Shown piece after piece: positions 47,425-60,419 of a stretch of DNA of 64,000 nucleotides. This DNA comes from Butyriboletus loyo (taxonomy: Eukaryota > Basidiomycota > Agaricomycetes > Boletales > Boletaceae), in the NCBI GenBank assembly GCA_038093515.1, contig JBBPSI010000108.1:24340-88339 (forward strand), given 5' to 3'. Position 1 is the first letter of the stretch, and the number at the start of each line of letters is the position of its first letter. Below the pieces are notes generated by a model. That model did not search any database. It saw only the letters and a program-made list of their open reading frames with translations, and had not been told where the DNA came from. Made by a program: the position numbers and the translations under genes.

Positions 47425-48518
47425 CGGGGAGACTTTGATGTGGGGTGTGAGTGGAGTAGAGAATATGAGGGTATGCGTGACGCGGTGGAACAGAGGGTGA
47501 TCGGGATGATTATATAGGGGGGCGCCCACGATTCCCAATTTGAAGAGCAAGCGTGGTAAGCGTCACGATTGGGTGAGTGGCCATGGAAAACCTAAAAACT
47601 ACGGCGACTCTGGAGGCGCCCAATGAAAGGAACACACGCTGGCCGATTGAAGAAACCCTCGGAACGAGGAGGATGGCGCAAGTGGGGCCAATATGACACC
47701 TGGATGTGGTCATCTTTGGAGGGATGGGGAAAAACGGACGCGAGACGAGTTCTCAATCGAAATCTGAGTATAGCCTTTCTTCCAAAGAAAAAAGAGAAGA
47801 GGCCAAGTGGATAGCCAGACTTCGATGTCATGGCTGTGTTTTTTTTTTCCAGAATACGGCCCAGCTCAACACCGCCATATCACATCACGTGACCACGCCA
47901 ACCCTACCCGCCAACGTCACCCGCCGCCGCCATCGTCCACCCCCACGCAGCGGAAAAAACTCCACCATCCAATTTCATCGTACCAACGCAGTTGGGCCGC
48001 ATGTTGAGAAACACGTTGCACTAATTGTAGGTCCCAACACTGCTTCATCCGACAACCAAGGACACGGGCGCTCCGCTTCCCGCAGGTCTGTGCATCACTT
48101 GCCTCTTCGGTGTTCCACTCGGGAAAGCCAGCCATCCATATATTTTAATTTCGACTTTTCTTTTCAATGCCACGGATTTGCAACGTGTACATGGAATGTC
48201 TCGTGTAATCACGTACTTCCAATTGGTAAGGCGCTCTGTCGCTCCTACGAGACTGCCAACGGAAGTTTTGCAAAATATGAATCGGGCGGGAACATTGGCA
48301 GTGTGGCTGTAACCCTATGAAATGGCACGAGGCTGGCCAGGTTGGAAGGCTGCCAAACGCCAAGGCACACGCCACCTCTCCAATGGAAAGCCTCGCCTCG
48401 GTCGTGGGTTTCGATCAATGTCATTCCAGCCGGAAATACAACAAAGCTGAACGCCTAGGACATGGACAAAAGAATTAATACCCACTACATGAGTAACGTG
48501 AATGAGAAAAAGATGTAC
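47425..48518. other. Intergenic region with a palindromic TCACGTGA
   Basis: About 1.1 kb between the C2H2 start and the CWC2 stop. One TCACGTGA palindrome lies at 47885-47892. Open frames here (for example plus 47706-48320) have no family resemblance and unusual composition. No tRNA fold was recognised. Confidence 0.45.
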
Positions 48519-49749
48519 TCAGTCGTCACCATCGCTCCCGTAATCTGTCAGGCCTAACCCCGTTGTCACCGGCTTGGCCAGCAACACAGTTTGGGAGTGT
48601 GCAGATCCGTTCCGATTCCGTATCTCGGCAAAATATTTCAGCCCCTCCAAGGCATCAGCACTGAGTAGTCCCATTGGCTTGGATGCTTGTGGCGACAGTT
48701 CTACCTTCCTTCGCTTCAGGTCATGGGAATCCATAGCCTCATAGTCATCGTCCTCTGGACCAACCACCTGTCCCTCGTCGTCGAGTACGTCACCGTCCTC
48801 CAGAGCTCGCACTGCCCGCATCGCATCGACGATACGTAGATCCATGCGAGCCTGGATGGCCTCTTGCCCCAGTTCTTCCAAACGGCGCTTCTCCGCCACC
48901 TTTTGGACGGGGTTAGGATCTTCGGTGGCCCATCGGACATTGAGGATCTCGTCATTGTCCAGTGATTGGCATGCCATGGCTTCCTTGGCAAATTGAGCGC
49001 CGAACTCTGATACATAGGTCACGAAGGCAACGCTTCGATATTGCAAAACCCGAACTAATACACATCAGTCTCCCATCACAGTGCACTCCAAAGATAGACG
49101 TACTCCGCTCAATTTCTCCCCACTCCTTGAAGTGACGATTGACGATTTCCTCAGTCTCGGGTCCAGGCCCAGTCTCCTTGATTCGACCCACGTATAACGT
49201 ACGATTTTGACGGTTGAAACTACCCACACCACCCATGTCGTCCCGGTAATCAGCAAATTTGTCTCTGGCAAAGCAGTCTTTCGAGCTGTCAGGTAGCGCG
49301 CCGTCCGGGTCGGGAAGGACGTGGAGATAGTTGCATTCCCAGCCATAAGGACAGCAACCGCGTGAAAAGAAGAGACAACAATATCTGATGCCAGTTTGGT
49401 TGGCACGAGTGAGGCCGCTGTCTTTCTTGATATTACACCGCGTTTGTGACTTTACTTTGCTGAGGCATTGTTAGTCTCGGGCACGACAAATCTGGCAGAA
49501 ACACTCACTTTGAGTAGTTGTCTTCGCGATCTCCACCGGCCCATTTGTTGTACCAAATATCTGTTGTACTTTGTTAGGGACGACATCAACGCGCGTATAT
49601 TGAAAGGTCTGACTGTACTCTTTGCCGGTCTGCACAGTCTCTTTCTTTTCGACGTCGCCAGCCTTGACTTGTTTTCTGGCTGGCTTTAACTTTTTGATGG
49701 GCTTTGGCTTCACTGGCGTGACAGCTTGAGTCGGTTCGTCGGTGCTCAT
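48519..49749 (-). CDS. CWC2: Pre-mRNA-splicing factor Cwc2
   Basis: NTC-associated RNA-binding protein that contacts U6 snRNA and the pre-mRNA near the catalytic core. Exons 49749..49614, 49560..49509, 49459..49104 and 49054..48519 give 359 aa. The Torus domain NIWYNKWAGGDREDNYS is followed by the CCCH finger RYCCLFFSRGCCPYGWECNY..H. An RRM follows: RNP2 NRTLYVGRI and RNP1 RSVAFVTYVSEFGAQFAKEA. Then a Lys/Arg helix (VQKVAEKRRLEELGQEAIQ) leads to an acidic tail ending YGSDGDD. All canonical parts are present. Confidence 0.95.
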
Positions 49750-49901
49750 CGTTGTGGTCGACGTTGAAAACGAGTGAGCAAATGCAAAACAAAGCAACTG
49801 GACGTCCAAGATCACGTGACAACCACATGCATAGAGCGCCCGACGGGCCGAGGGTCAAGTGTCGTCGCGGATGCAACTGAACGTCACCACCGACACTCGC
49901 C
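49750..49901. promoter_or_regulatory. Divergent promoter, CWC2 / DUF2415 gene, with TCACGTGA
   Basis: Only 152 bp separates the two start codons. It contains the perfect palindrome TCACGTGA at 49812-49819, the core recognised by fungal bHLH factors such as Cbf1. Binding is inference. Confidence 0.5.
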
Positions 49902-52038
49902 ATGACTCGCCACTCCTCGTTGTTGGCATCGACGACCCCAACAAATATCACGCCCGCCGACGTAACCATCGGCCATGTGTATGCCCATTTCCTTACTCAC
50001 TGACAGTCGCCCTCATATATCCCCAACTTCTTCTCATCCAGCCAGCTGCGCGATCTCATTATTTGTCCTCGGGAGCCAGGTTTAGTCAACTATGTACAAG
50101 GGTACTCCATCGTAGAGCATGATCTCTATGCTCCAGACATCGTGTGTACCTCCCACTTCCCCCCTCCCAGGTCCTCACACCCTGCTTGCACACCCTAGAC
50201 CGTCCGGAGCATTGCAGACCTCTCGTTCAACCCAAACACTCTTGCCTCCATTCAAATCCCTGATTCAGACACAACCCTCCTCGCCGCCGGTGGTCAGGAG
50301 GCAGAAATCCACCTTTCCCTCCATCAGCCCTCCTCACGATCCCAAAGGAGGGAAGATCCGTCCCCTCGACTACGTTGCAACAATGCAATTTGGCAGTACT
50401 ATAGGAAGCTTCACGGTTCGATCAACAACTCTGTCTTGCTCAGCTCTCTGAGCTTGACGAGGTCCGCGGAGAGCAGCGTGGAACCCCGCCTTGTTGTCAG
50501 CAACAACGATTGCACGGTACGCTTCTACGACATTTCTGTCCGCGGCGAATCTTCCCCAAAGGACCTCCGGCAATCCGGAAACCTGAAGCTCGAAGAGCCT
50601 ATCAATCACTGTGCGCTCCTTGTATCCCCTTTTCTTCGTTATTTTATATACCTCCCTAGCCTCGATATCCCCAGATGGGAGAACGCTCCTCTCTGTCGGA
50701 GATTCCCCACGGATCTACCTCCATCAGCTCACTGGTGGTGCTTCCATCACGTTCGCTCCTGTTGTCACTCTCAATGTTCCATCTCCCGACGCCAGACTCT
50801 ATTCGTCCTCACTTTCTGCATCCTTCTCCACCGCATTCTCACACGACGGTATGAAGTTTGCGGTTGCTTCCCAAGAAGGCGTCGTTGCTGTCTGGGACGT
50901 GCGAAGTACGAAACCGATGAGAGTCATCCAAACAGACAAAAGCAGGTTGCCGGTTGGACACCTTGGGAATGGTGAAGAAAACAGCATGCTCAGCGATGAC
51001 CCGTGGGATTGGACGAGAGGTAACTCGAAGGCCCCCGGCTGGGGTGCCCGGAGTGTCAAGTTTGGTGCTGGCGGCACACATGGTCGTCCCGGACATGAGG
51101 TTATGACCTTCACAGAGGTCAGATTCGCTCTGATGGTTGAGTATCCGCAGTCTTGCTCACATCTCTCTTAGCATACCAGCCTCCTCCATGTGATTGATGC
51201 TCGCACTTTCGAGACAGAAGAAATCATCCGCATACCTAACATCATGGGACGAGGGGTGTCGCGTTTGACGCCGCCTTGTCCTTTGTCAATAGCTCCCGCG
51301 CCCCCTGATGCGAGTCATTTATCTGCTACACCACCCATTAGGCCAATTGCGCAGCCACCGCGTGCAATTCGCACACTGGAAGAAAGTTTTCACGCCAATT
51401 CAGTATCCAACAATGGACCCTTGGCCACGCGGAGGCCCTCACATCGCATTCTGCGTCGGCGGGACAGCGAGGACGAGGGGAGCTACAGCTACGGTGATGT
51501 TCTCGGGTTACCTCCTCATGGGGACAGTGCCGCGGTCCAAGAAAACATTCGAGAAGCATTTTCTCGTCGAGCAGTCCGAGCATACCTTGCACATCGAACA
51601 GATATGTATCCACAATCTGCATCGCGAGGCACTGCTAGCCCCTACGTATACGGCAACAATGACGTTGATGGCGATGTGGGAGACGTGGACAGCATGGACG
51701 TTGACGAACCAGAAACGGATTGTGTTTCGCGTGCACCTTCCCGTTCGTCTTCTCCACCGCCTTCCATCCACCTTCCATTGCAGACGTCGCCGTCGCCATC
51801 TCGCAGCACCGCCCTTGCGCGCTACTCGAACAACCGCCACTCGCCTCACGCCAGCCGCCGAACGGCCACACGCACCAATTTTGTGGCGGAGCAGGTACAG
51901 AATGCGGATCTAGATATTGCAGGGACGTGCTTCGATCCTCGTGGCGGGATGATATATGTTGCCACGACTGACAACGTTTCCGAATGGGCCGTTAGCGGGG
52001 CGGACAAGCGGTGGTGGGGCGGCAACGCATGGGCATGA
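49902..52038 (+). CDS. DUF2415-family WD40 protein
   Basis: Exons 49902..49976, 50046..50141, 50199..50610, 50660..51117 and 51172..52038 give 635 aa. This is a fungal beta-propeller protein of unknown role, like the S. pombe C2A9.03 family. Characteristic blocks are LRDLIICPREPGLVNYVQ, LLAAGGQEAEIHLS, VVSNNDCTVRFYDI, SISPDGRTLLSVGDSPRIYL, FAVASQEGVVAVWDVRS, the DUF2415 signature GHEVMTFTEHTSLLHVIDA and DIAGTCFDPRGGMIYVATT near the end. Between the last two blades lies a long Ser/Pro/Arg low-complexity insert of about 170 residues. The exon 2 acceptor (ccagccag) restores the family frame. Confidence 0.88.
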
Positions 52039-52340
52039 ACGGACTGTTTATCTCGCCCAGTGGGGCACCGGTTCCCACTTGGGACCAGGTCCTGTTGCAC
52101 AAACAGGACAGACATGCGTCTAATGACAAGCAACATGTGCGGATTTTCCGTTTCGATCTCATGTCCATTTTCTCTCGTTGACACTGCGGGTTGTGTCGCA
52201 TCGTTGTACTACTGCATGTTTGTAGCTGAAACCATTGGCACTGTTAGTTTGCATTTCCATCGATTTACGTTGAGGAAATGATCTGTATCCGTCGAGTTGT
52301 TCTGTATCTTGTCTGGTGATCAATTCTGATTTACTCCTCC

Positions 52341-54848
52341 ATGTTGGTGGGCGTGTGCCGTCGCTCCGCGTTCTCGAAGTTTTCGCTCTCCACAAGCCCA
52401 AGGCAACCCCTCCTCTGTCTCCACCGCTTCCGTCCCCGCCCTTCCGCCCTCTCATTCTCCACCTTTCCTCGCCTCCGCAACCAGCATGGCTCAGAACACG
52501 TGACACCCAAAGAACAGCGGCGCAAGGACTGGCTGGTCGTCCGCAAGCTCATTGGCAACGTCTGGCCAAAGCACGACTGGAACACCCGTCTTCGCGTCGT
52601 TCTCGGCTTCGCCCTCCTGATCAGCGGAAAGGTTCCTTTACTGTTCAATCTTGTTCGCGATTGCCATTCATCCTCTCCAGGTCTTGAACGTACAAGTCCC
52701 ACAATTATTCAAGGATGTCATCGACGCTCTCAGTCTCGACGTCTCGTCTACTTCCACCGTCTGGGTCGTCGCGGGCTCCCTCATCCTCGGCTGTGCGTAG
52801 CCTCTTCCCCACATACCCCATCTCACGCTCTCCTCAGACGGTGCCGCCCGCATCGGAGCGACCGTATTCGGCGAACTGCTGAATGCAGTGTTCGCCAACA
52901 TCGGTCAGCGTGCCATACGCAAGGTCTCTCGCGAAACCTTTGAGCACTTGCTCAACCTCAATCTCAAGTTCCATCTCTCCCGACAAACCGGCGGTCTCAC
53001 CCGTGCCATCGATCGTGGAACAAAGTGTGTTTTGCCCAGCTTCATCATCGCTCTTTCCCTCATGAGCCAACAGGGGCATCACATTCATGCTGCAGGCAAT
53101 CCTGTTCCGTATCGTCCCTACTGCCTTGGAAATATCCATGGTGTGCGGCATCCTCGTAGGTCTGGTCTCATCCCCATCGACGCCTTTACAGATTGCTTCC
53201 TAGACGTATAAATTCGGCTGGGACTTTGCCGCGATAACGGCTACTACCCTAGCCGCATATACCTGGTTTACCGTCCGAACCACTTCTTGGAGGTCAGCAC
53301 GAACCGAGTGCGCGTTCTTGCCAAACTCTCTCACACGATCGGTAGAACCCAGTTTCGACGTAATGCGAACAAAGCCGACAATATGGCTGCCTCTTCGGCT
53401 GTCGACTCTCTCATAAACTATGAGGCAGTCAAGGTTCGTACCTCCATTCGTTGTCCCTTGCTCCACTTGCGATCCATTTTGCAGCATTTCAACAATGAGA
53501 AGTTTGAGATCGCTCAATATGACCGCCATCTGAAGCAGTACGAGAAATCGTCTGTCTTGATCACCACCTCCTTGGCATACCTGAATTCGGGCCAAAACGT
53601 GATATTCTCCACGGCATTAACAGCGACCATGTTTTTGGCTGCGCAAGGCGTGCTGAACGGTGAGAATGTCGTCAGATGGGTTGTCCAATTAGCCTGATGA
53701 AACGACACCCAGGGACTATGACTGTTGGTGATCTCGTCATGGTCAATCAGTTGATATTCCAGTTATCCCTTCCCCTCAACTTCTTGGGTAGCATATACCG
53801 TGAGCTCCGACAGAATTTGATGGATATGGAGGTACTGTTCACTCTCCAAACCGAGAATGCACCAGCGAGGGTAGGTGTTTCGACAATATCCCAGTCTCGC
53901 ATCTTATCGTCACGCAGGACAAACCTGAGGCACAACCATTGGCGCTCAGGGGCGGTTCTATTCGCTTCGAAAATGTCAATTTCGGATATCACCCCGACCG
54001 TCCTATATTCCGCGATCTTTCGTTCACCGTCCCAGCTGGCAAGAAGGTGGCTATCGTAGGACCCTCAGGCTGTGGAAAATCTACCGTCTTCCGGCTTCTG
54101 TTCAGATTCTACGACCCTTCCTCCGGCCGTATCCTCATTGACGACCAAGACATTCAAGATATACAAATGGAGAGTCTCCGTAGGGCAGTAGGCGTCGTTC
54201 CACAGGATACGCCTCTTTTCCACTCCGACATCATACACAATGTGCGGTACGGACGCCTCGATGCTACGGACGAAGAAGTGAAAGCGGCTGCCATCAAGGC
54301 AAGCGTGCACGACACCATCATGAGTCTGCCGGATGGGTATCAGACGACTGTTGGTGAGCGAGGGCTCATGATTTCTGGCGGCGAGAAGCAACGACTGGCA
54401 ATTGCGCGCGTATTGTTGAAGGACCCCCCGATATTGTTTTTCGATGAAGCCGTGAGAACGATCATCGTGATTTATGCTTGTTATTGACGCATGTCTCACT
54501 TAGACATCCGCCCTTGACGCAAACACCGAGGCTGAGATCATGAAGAGCATCAATAGCACTCTATTACACAGTGGCAGGACCAGCATATTTATCGCACATA
54601 GACTACGCACCGTAGTCGAAGCAGGCAAGTTTAGTCTAGTCGCCTGGTCTCGCGGGAGTGCTAATTTCAAAAAAAAAAACACGACACCAATACTCGTAGA
54701 CCTGATCATAGTTCTCAAAGAGGGTCAAATCGTAGAGCAGGGCACGCACGAGGAGCTATTGCGTCTGGGTGGGTTGTATCATGATATGTGGATCCAACAG
54801 TCAGCGTCGGACAATGTATTGGAAAGCGCGGGTCAGAACCCTCGATAA
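52341..54848 (+). CDS. ATM1: Mitochondrial ABC transporter Atm1
   Basis: Inner-membrane half-ABC exporter that sends a glutathione-bound sulfur species to the cytosol for Fe-S protein assembly. Eleven exons (first 52341..52631, last 54700..54848) give 661 aa. A Ser/Arg-rich presequence is followed by six-helix core pieces including [20 protein letters not shown] and [20 protein letters not shown], and then [20 protein letters not shown]. The nucleotide-binding domain has Walker [11 protein letters not shown]-loop VVPQDTPLF, the signature region [16 protein letters not shown], Walker B ILFFDEA, D-loop SALD and H-loop FIAHRL. Intron 54625-54699 is GC-AG. Intact. Confidence 0.95.
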
Positions 54849-55365
54849 ACACATCCTTGACATGAACACAGCTCGCTTGGAATTCACTTTGTTTGCCCCT
54901 CGTGAAGAGGACTCTTGGTGAGAGTCTTGGACAATCGTCGTGAGTACGCAAATTGGCGCCCAAGGTTTCAGTACCGAGAACCTTTGATTTAACTCTTGTG
55001 AAAATCTACGAACCATCAGCTAGTAAGATCACCATCGACGCTCAATGCCCAACATTTGGTGGCGTTTATCCTCAATTTCTGCCCCTGTGTCGGATTTGCT
55101 TGGGTGTCGGAAGTCAGCAAGAATGTCAAAAAAAATCGATTCAATGTAGTATCGGTGAACTCGACAATGACATGCCTTGTCAAGTTGGCTACAACGAATG
55201 AATACTGCAGACGCATTATGTTCCAGATCAGTGTTTCGGAGCTCCTGGATTCGCGTTCCAAGTCCTCTCTGGGTTCGACAGATCCACATATACTGCGGTC
55301 ATATTACGCTCCATCAAGTTATAGGTTATCACATACACAACAAGTCTGACGAACCACGGCGTACT
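54849..55365. other. Convergent intergenic region
   Basis: About 520 bp between the ATM1 stop and the leucine-rich-repeat gene stop. No gene or repeat was recognised. Confidence 0.55.
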
Positions 55366-58081
55366 TCATTCTATGCGCCCGCGCAACCAGCTCAGTAGAC
55401 CCTTGGTCCCTTCACGCTCCCAAATTCTCCTTTGGGGAATTCGGAAACTTGATGGAGAACGCATGGATAACGAGCCCCATGATGAGTACGTCGTAAGAAA
55501 AAAAAGCGACAACAAAAGCCAGTGACTTACACGTTCCCATCCACCAGAAAGACGTCCAGGGGTAACAAGCCGAGTTCCGGCGGCAGCTTGGAGATTTCGT
55601 TGTCTCTCAAATCTAGTTCCTCGAGTTTCCAGGCAGGGACAGAGCGATGACCCTTGAAGTTGTCTGTCATTTTCTGGAAGCCATCGAGCGTTGTGATGCG
55701 GTTCCCTCGTAGTCGGAGGTGCCTCAATCCCGTACGACTGACGGTAGTGTCCTTAACCGATGTCATGATGAGGCTGATCAACACGTCTTTTTGCAATGCA
55801 GCAGACGTCAGCGCGTTATACGACATGTCCAGCGTCCTCAGGTTAGGAAATAGTCGTGTAAGAAAAGGCAAAAGTAGTTCGCTTGATTTAATCGGGGTTG
55901 CGCTGCCCTCGACCTGGCGAGTCACTGTGACGTTATCGCCGAAACCACATCCATCCAGGACAAGTTCTTCCAGGGTTGGTATCAGTCCGGCATCCATTTC
56001 AGGTCGGCAAGAAGGTAATGAGATGGACAGGTCTAGTTTCCTATTGCTGAGAATGAGAATCTTGAGAGTGTGTGCGAAGGATTGTGTCGATATTGCCACA
56101 ATGGGAAGACTCGGCGTAGGCAAAGCAATATCGTTTTTTCCTGGAGTAGCATGTACATTCAAGGCAGACGTAGCGAGAGAGAAGGATCTTGTGTGCGATC
56201 TCGCAGGGGGCGCTGAGGCCGGAAGGGTGAGCACTTGTGTCGCCGCGTGGTAGTACTGAGGGTTGCTCAAGTTGAATGACGATGACGGGACACCTTGCGG
56301 TGGGGGTGAGCTTGGATGTCCGATACCAGTGACCGAGCTTTGTTTTCCTTGCGAGCCCGGAGCACTCTCTGTTGCGACCAGAGATTGGGTGGCTTCCGCC
56401 ACCGCCCTTGCACGTCTCCGACCGCCTTCAGTCAACAAGCCCTGTTCTGCTTCGAACTCCCATGCTTCCTTTGGTGGCCCTTCACGTAAGAGACGATCCG
56501 TGGTGTCTGTTGTTGGACCTCCATCTACCAGGGATCTTCCGTTCCTGTGTCGCGTCCTGCGCTCAGCTTCAATCTCCCAAGCTTCCCGCAGGACCTTCTT
56601 CCCTACAGTTATCCTAAGGGTGCCTTCTGGAGATTCATCTGTCGTTATATCAAACACAAGTGACTGTTTCAAACCAGTAAACGCCAACGCTACAGCTGCA
56701 GCGCTTGCACGCGTCTCTTCGAGATCAAGGATGCACAATGAAGAGAAACTCCGAGAAACATCCCCAGTGAGGAGAGTAGGCGGAAAGGCGTCGTCCCCGA
56801 TGCCCGTGTTGGCTAGGCAAAGTTCCTTCAACCGACTGAGGCCCCCAAACGCGCGTATGAAGGCCGAGGTATCAGAGTTCTCTGAAGCGAGAGGATTGGA
56901 GGACAAGTCGACTTTGGATAGGCCAGAGGGGAGATTCTTGTGGTCGATAGCAGAAGCGGTCAGCTTGTTGAAAGACACATCTAGCAATACGAGGCGTGGC
57001 AATGGCACATTAGCACGAGTGATCACTGGGCCAAAGAATCCTCCAGAGCTGTAAGTGTCCGTTCGCGACCGACGAGAGGAGCCCGAAAACGGTTCACCAA
57101 ATGGCAGGGCGACGAGAGTATTATGCGACAGATTCAAGGTAGAAAGTGTGGGGAGCGAGAAGATATTAATAGGAACCGATGTTAACGAGTTATGCGAAAG
57201 ATCTAGGCTAGTAAGGGCTGTCAAGTCAGCAAAAGTGTTGGGTAGAGCACAGATCTTGTTTTGGTGTAGCTTTTGTGGTAGTTAGCAACATGCATCGATA
57301 ACAAGGAGAGCAGACATACGTCGACGGACTTGAGTGAGCCAAAGAGTGAGATCTCGTGCTGGATCTCGACAATTTCATTGTTCCATGCTTTCAGCACTTG
57401 TAGGTCCTGTGCTTCAAACCATGCGGGACCACCACGTTGTCCGGCTGGTTTTCCTGGGATCTCTGAGGAACCAATTGGGGGTTCTTCAGGAACTGACTTG
57501 AGCGTGTCGGGCTTTACTCCCAAGTGGATCTCAAACAAAGCGGACGGCAGGCACGGCAATGAACGTGAAGCAAGATTGATTGAGCCTGTCATAAAAATCT
57601 TGTCAGGTAAGCTTTCCGGGTGCAAGAGAGCACGAAGGTCCACACCTGTACTGCGGGCACGCTCGATGGCTTCTTTCACGGACCACCGGCCGAGATCAGC
57701 ATTCTCGTCCACCTCTCTCTTGGTCGGACTGGCAGCGGAAACAACATCTTCCAATGTATCGAAGCTACCAAAGCCACCTTTGCTGACGCCGGGTCTAACA
57801 ACTGCCTTTTTAGCCTCTGCACGCCTGAGTGCGATAGCTTCTCTGACGCTAAGAGGTACTTTGGGAGTTGGGATCTCTTCTTCGGGTGGAGCTCGACGGA
57901 TCGACTTGGAAGGCGACTTTGGGATCGATTTTGTGCGGGCGCGAGGAGTTGAGGGGGATGCTACTGCACTAGCGGATGGTTTGGATGGGGACGGTGCTCG
58001 AGATCCTCGGGAAGTTGGAGGAACCAGTGCGGTTCTGACCGTCGGTCTGGAAGAGAAGGCTGGCTGTGGCACACGAGACAT
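55366..58081 (-). CDS. Leucine-rich-repeat protein
   Basis: Exons 58081..57320, 57269..55531 and 55447..55366 give 860 aa. The N-terminal 60 or so residues are Ser/Pro/Arg-rich and probably disordered, followed by a helical SVREAIALRRAEAKKA. LRRs are of the plant/Shoc2-like LxxLPxxI type: LHQNKICALPNTFADLTAL, LDLSHNSLTSVP, LNLSHNTLVALP and, after a long linker, LDMSYNALTS, LRLRGNRITTLDGF and LDLRDNEISKLPPELGLL. A conserved cap DGNVFRIPQRRIWE and GLLSWLRGRIE ends the protein. The closest layout I recall is LRRC40-like. It is a scaffold with unknown partners. Confidence 0.85.
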
Positions 58082-58311
58082 GGCAACAATACAACTTTTG
58101 CTTTTGCGTTTGTACTAGAAGGAAACGGAGAAAGACGAAATTATCGACTGAAATATACGACACGGCCGAAAGAGCAGACTGGTCACACGGAAACATTACG
58201 AAACTACAAGCGACTCGGATGCATGAATTTACGAGTGCATGCATGGTGATTTGGGTGTAGAAACATGTGTGGGACGTGCTTGCATCAAAAGAAAGTGTTA
58301 GAAAGAGCGAG

Positions 58312-59724
58312 CTACTCGTCACCTGCAGACCCGCCTCCTTTGCTGTCCTCGTCGTCTTCATACAAATGAAGATCACTGACACCTTGTTCCGTCTGCCGAA
58401 GTTCCGCGTATACTTCCTCTTCATTGCGTCTGTACATAGTGAGATCGAAGTCGTCTGACCCATCTCCCTCATCTTCATCTTCGAACCATTCTGGGTTGTA
58501 TTGGAACTGAAGCCAGGTGACGAAGCCATCGAAACACAAGTCAAGACTTACCAGGTCTCTACCACTCATGCCAGTGATCTTGCCGGCTGCATGCTGAGTT
58601 TCCTTGGCTTTGCGTAATGCCTCTGTTTCTGCCTCCTTCTTGTCCATCCGTGTCTTCTTCCAGATAGCAAAAGTTTCAAGAGTAACTGGGGTGAGATTGG
58701 AACCCAGTTTGTGCCGCTGAAACAGAATGAGCACTTTATCTTCTTTCTGCGTAAAAGTCTACCTCGGTCTCGAGGAACTCTTCGAGCGATATCACGTTAG
58801 CTTTTGCAGCCTCCTCCGCAGCCTTTTTTTCGGACTTCAGGACAAAGCCGGGAGGCAAAGCATGCCGGTACTGGCACTTCTCGCCACCGTTCGGACATTC
58901 CCAAAACCATCCAAACCTACAAAACGGAATCAGGGTATAGTAAGTACTGCGTAAGATTGCGTACTTGTTTGTTTCAATGGCTTCGATGAAGTATTTGCAA
59001 ACAATCTACACACGTGCATGAGTAAGGGATACCAAAGATCATTATTACGCACGTCTGTGGTGGTTCGCGGATTGCCATGCTTCGACAACACTACACTTCG
59101 AAGTTTCGCCTCGTCCCAGTTCTCCATCGTGTCTGTGACATTGAGTTTGACACATGTTCATATTCGTGACAGGAAAAAACGCATCTCTACGCACCTGTCA
59201 TCTTCTCCTCCCGGCTGTCTTCGTAGAGGTTTTTCTTCTCCACCTTGCGGCCAACATCGAGATCGTGGCTGAACTTGCACTTGCTGCCCTTCTCACATCT
59301 CCCAGCCTTGTAGAACGCGCAGAGGACGGTCTTGGGATCAACACCGAAGGGTACTTTCTGCGTCTGCACGGGCTTGAACATGGCAGCCTCCTCTTTCTTG
59401 CGCTTCTCCTCCTCCAATTTGGTCTTCGCTCGTAACTCTTTCTCCTTCTCCTTTGCGAGTATTTCCCTCGACTTCCCTGTCATGGAAGCCTGCGCCTGGA
59501 GCTGTTGCACCTGTTTCTGGACCTTGGCCGACTTATTTTTCTATAAAACCATCATTGTCAATGTCGATCGAATCACAGAAATGAGATTGCGCACATTCTT
59601 CAAGCCAAACGTCTTTGCAAGGAACCTTGAGTAGTTAGTGCAAGATACCAACTGCGAGTGATGAGATCACCTTGTCCTCCGTCACCTTGGAAGATGATGG
59701 TGCATTTTGTTTCTTTGGAGGCAT
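58312..59724 (-). CDS. TMA46: CCCH zinc-finger DRG-family regulatory protein (Tma46/ZC3H15)
   Basis: Ribosome-associated partner that stabilises the DRG1/Rbg1 GTPase. About 345 aa over roughly nine short exons, start 59724. The N terminus is [14 protein letters not shown], and a short exon TFGLKN joins [14 protein letters not shown]. Finger 1 is [19 protein letters not shown]. The second finger is [19 protein letters not shown] with C and H in GGEKCQYRH. The DFRP region follows ([28 protein letters not shown] and EAEALRKAK-like), and then an acidic tail with [20 protein letters not shown]. All family landmarks are present. Confidence 0.92.
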
Positions 59725-60419
59725 TCTAGGTATCGCTAAAAGCTACTGTCTTCCTTGAACACTTTTATCTGCTTTGGAAATAGTTAGTGAGTTGATTGTA
59801 GCTTTGCGGTCACCCGAATCGTGGAGGGGAGGTCCAGCCTGTGTCACAGCCACAAATGTTCACAGTGAACACACTCGGCTCGTCGGGGCGCCCATGATCA
59901 ATCCATCATTTAAAGGCCTGTGGTATGGAATGTACGGCCTGCTCAGGTATCCAAGCGGTAGCTGCGGATATATAAACCACACATCCTTTTCTTTGCGCAG
60001 GCTAATTCTTCCATTGCGCGCCACTCAACAATGTCCTTGCCGCCATCGTTCGAATTCACCGGGAACTTGAAGAATCGTCTTTCTACAGTGTCTGCAGGTC
60101 TATTACTGACGGTTATGTGAATCTCATGCCACTTTCCCTGTTTTAATCCTGATTTATTCCTCGGACCAGTGTCTTCATGATATTGACCAGCCAAGTTGGG
60201 CTATACTTTTGGAAGATTCATAGTCGCGATCGTATTTGGGTCAAGGGTATCGTGGGTAACGCCAATACATGTAGATAACATCATTGCTCATATGCTACTC
60301 CATAGGTCATATTCATTTGGTCAGTTTTCAGGCGCAAGTGGCCAAGTATCAACTGACGAAAGTAGGATGATACAAGCGTCCGAGATGTAAGTAAGCTAAC
60401 ATCTAGACCAGGATCCTTT
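59725..60419. other. Unassigned region
   Basis: About 700 bp upstream of ZC3H15/TMA46. A short plus frame from 60030 (starting SLPPSFEFTGNLKNR) is open until about 60110 but matches nothing I know. It could be a false start of the monooxygenase remnant. Confidence 0.4.

Noticed and set aside
47706..48320. Plus-strand open frame of 204 codons upstream of the C2H2 gene
   Set aside because: Low-complexity, His/Thr/Ser-rich translation with no domain. It spans likely promoter DNA.
56263..58118. Long plus-strand open frames opposite the leucine-rich-repeat gene
   Set aside because: They are reverse-complement shadows of the LRR and Ser/Pro-rich coding sequence, with no family resemblance.
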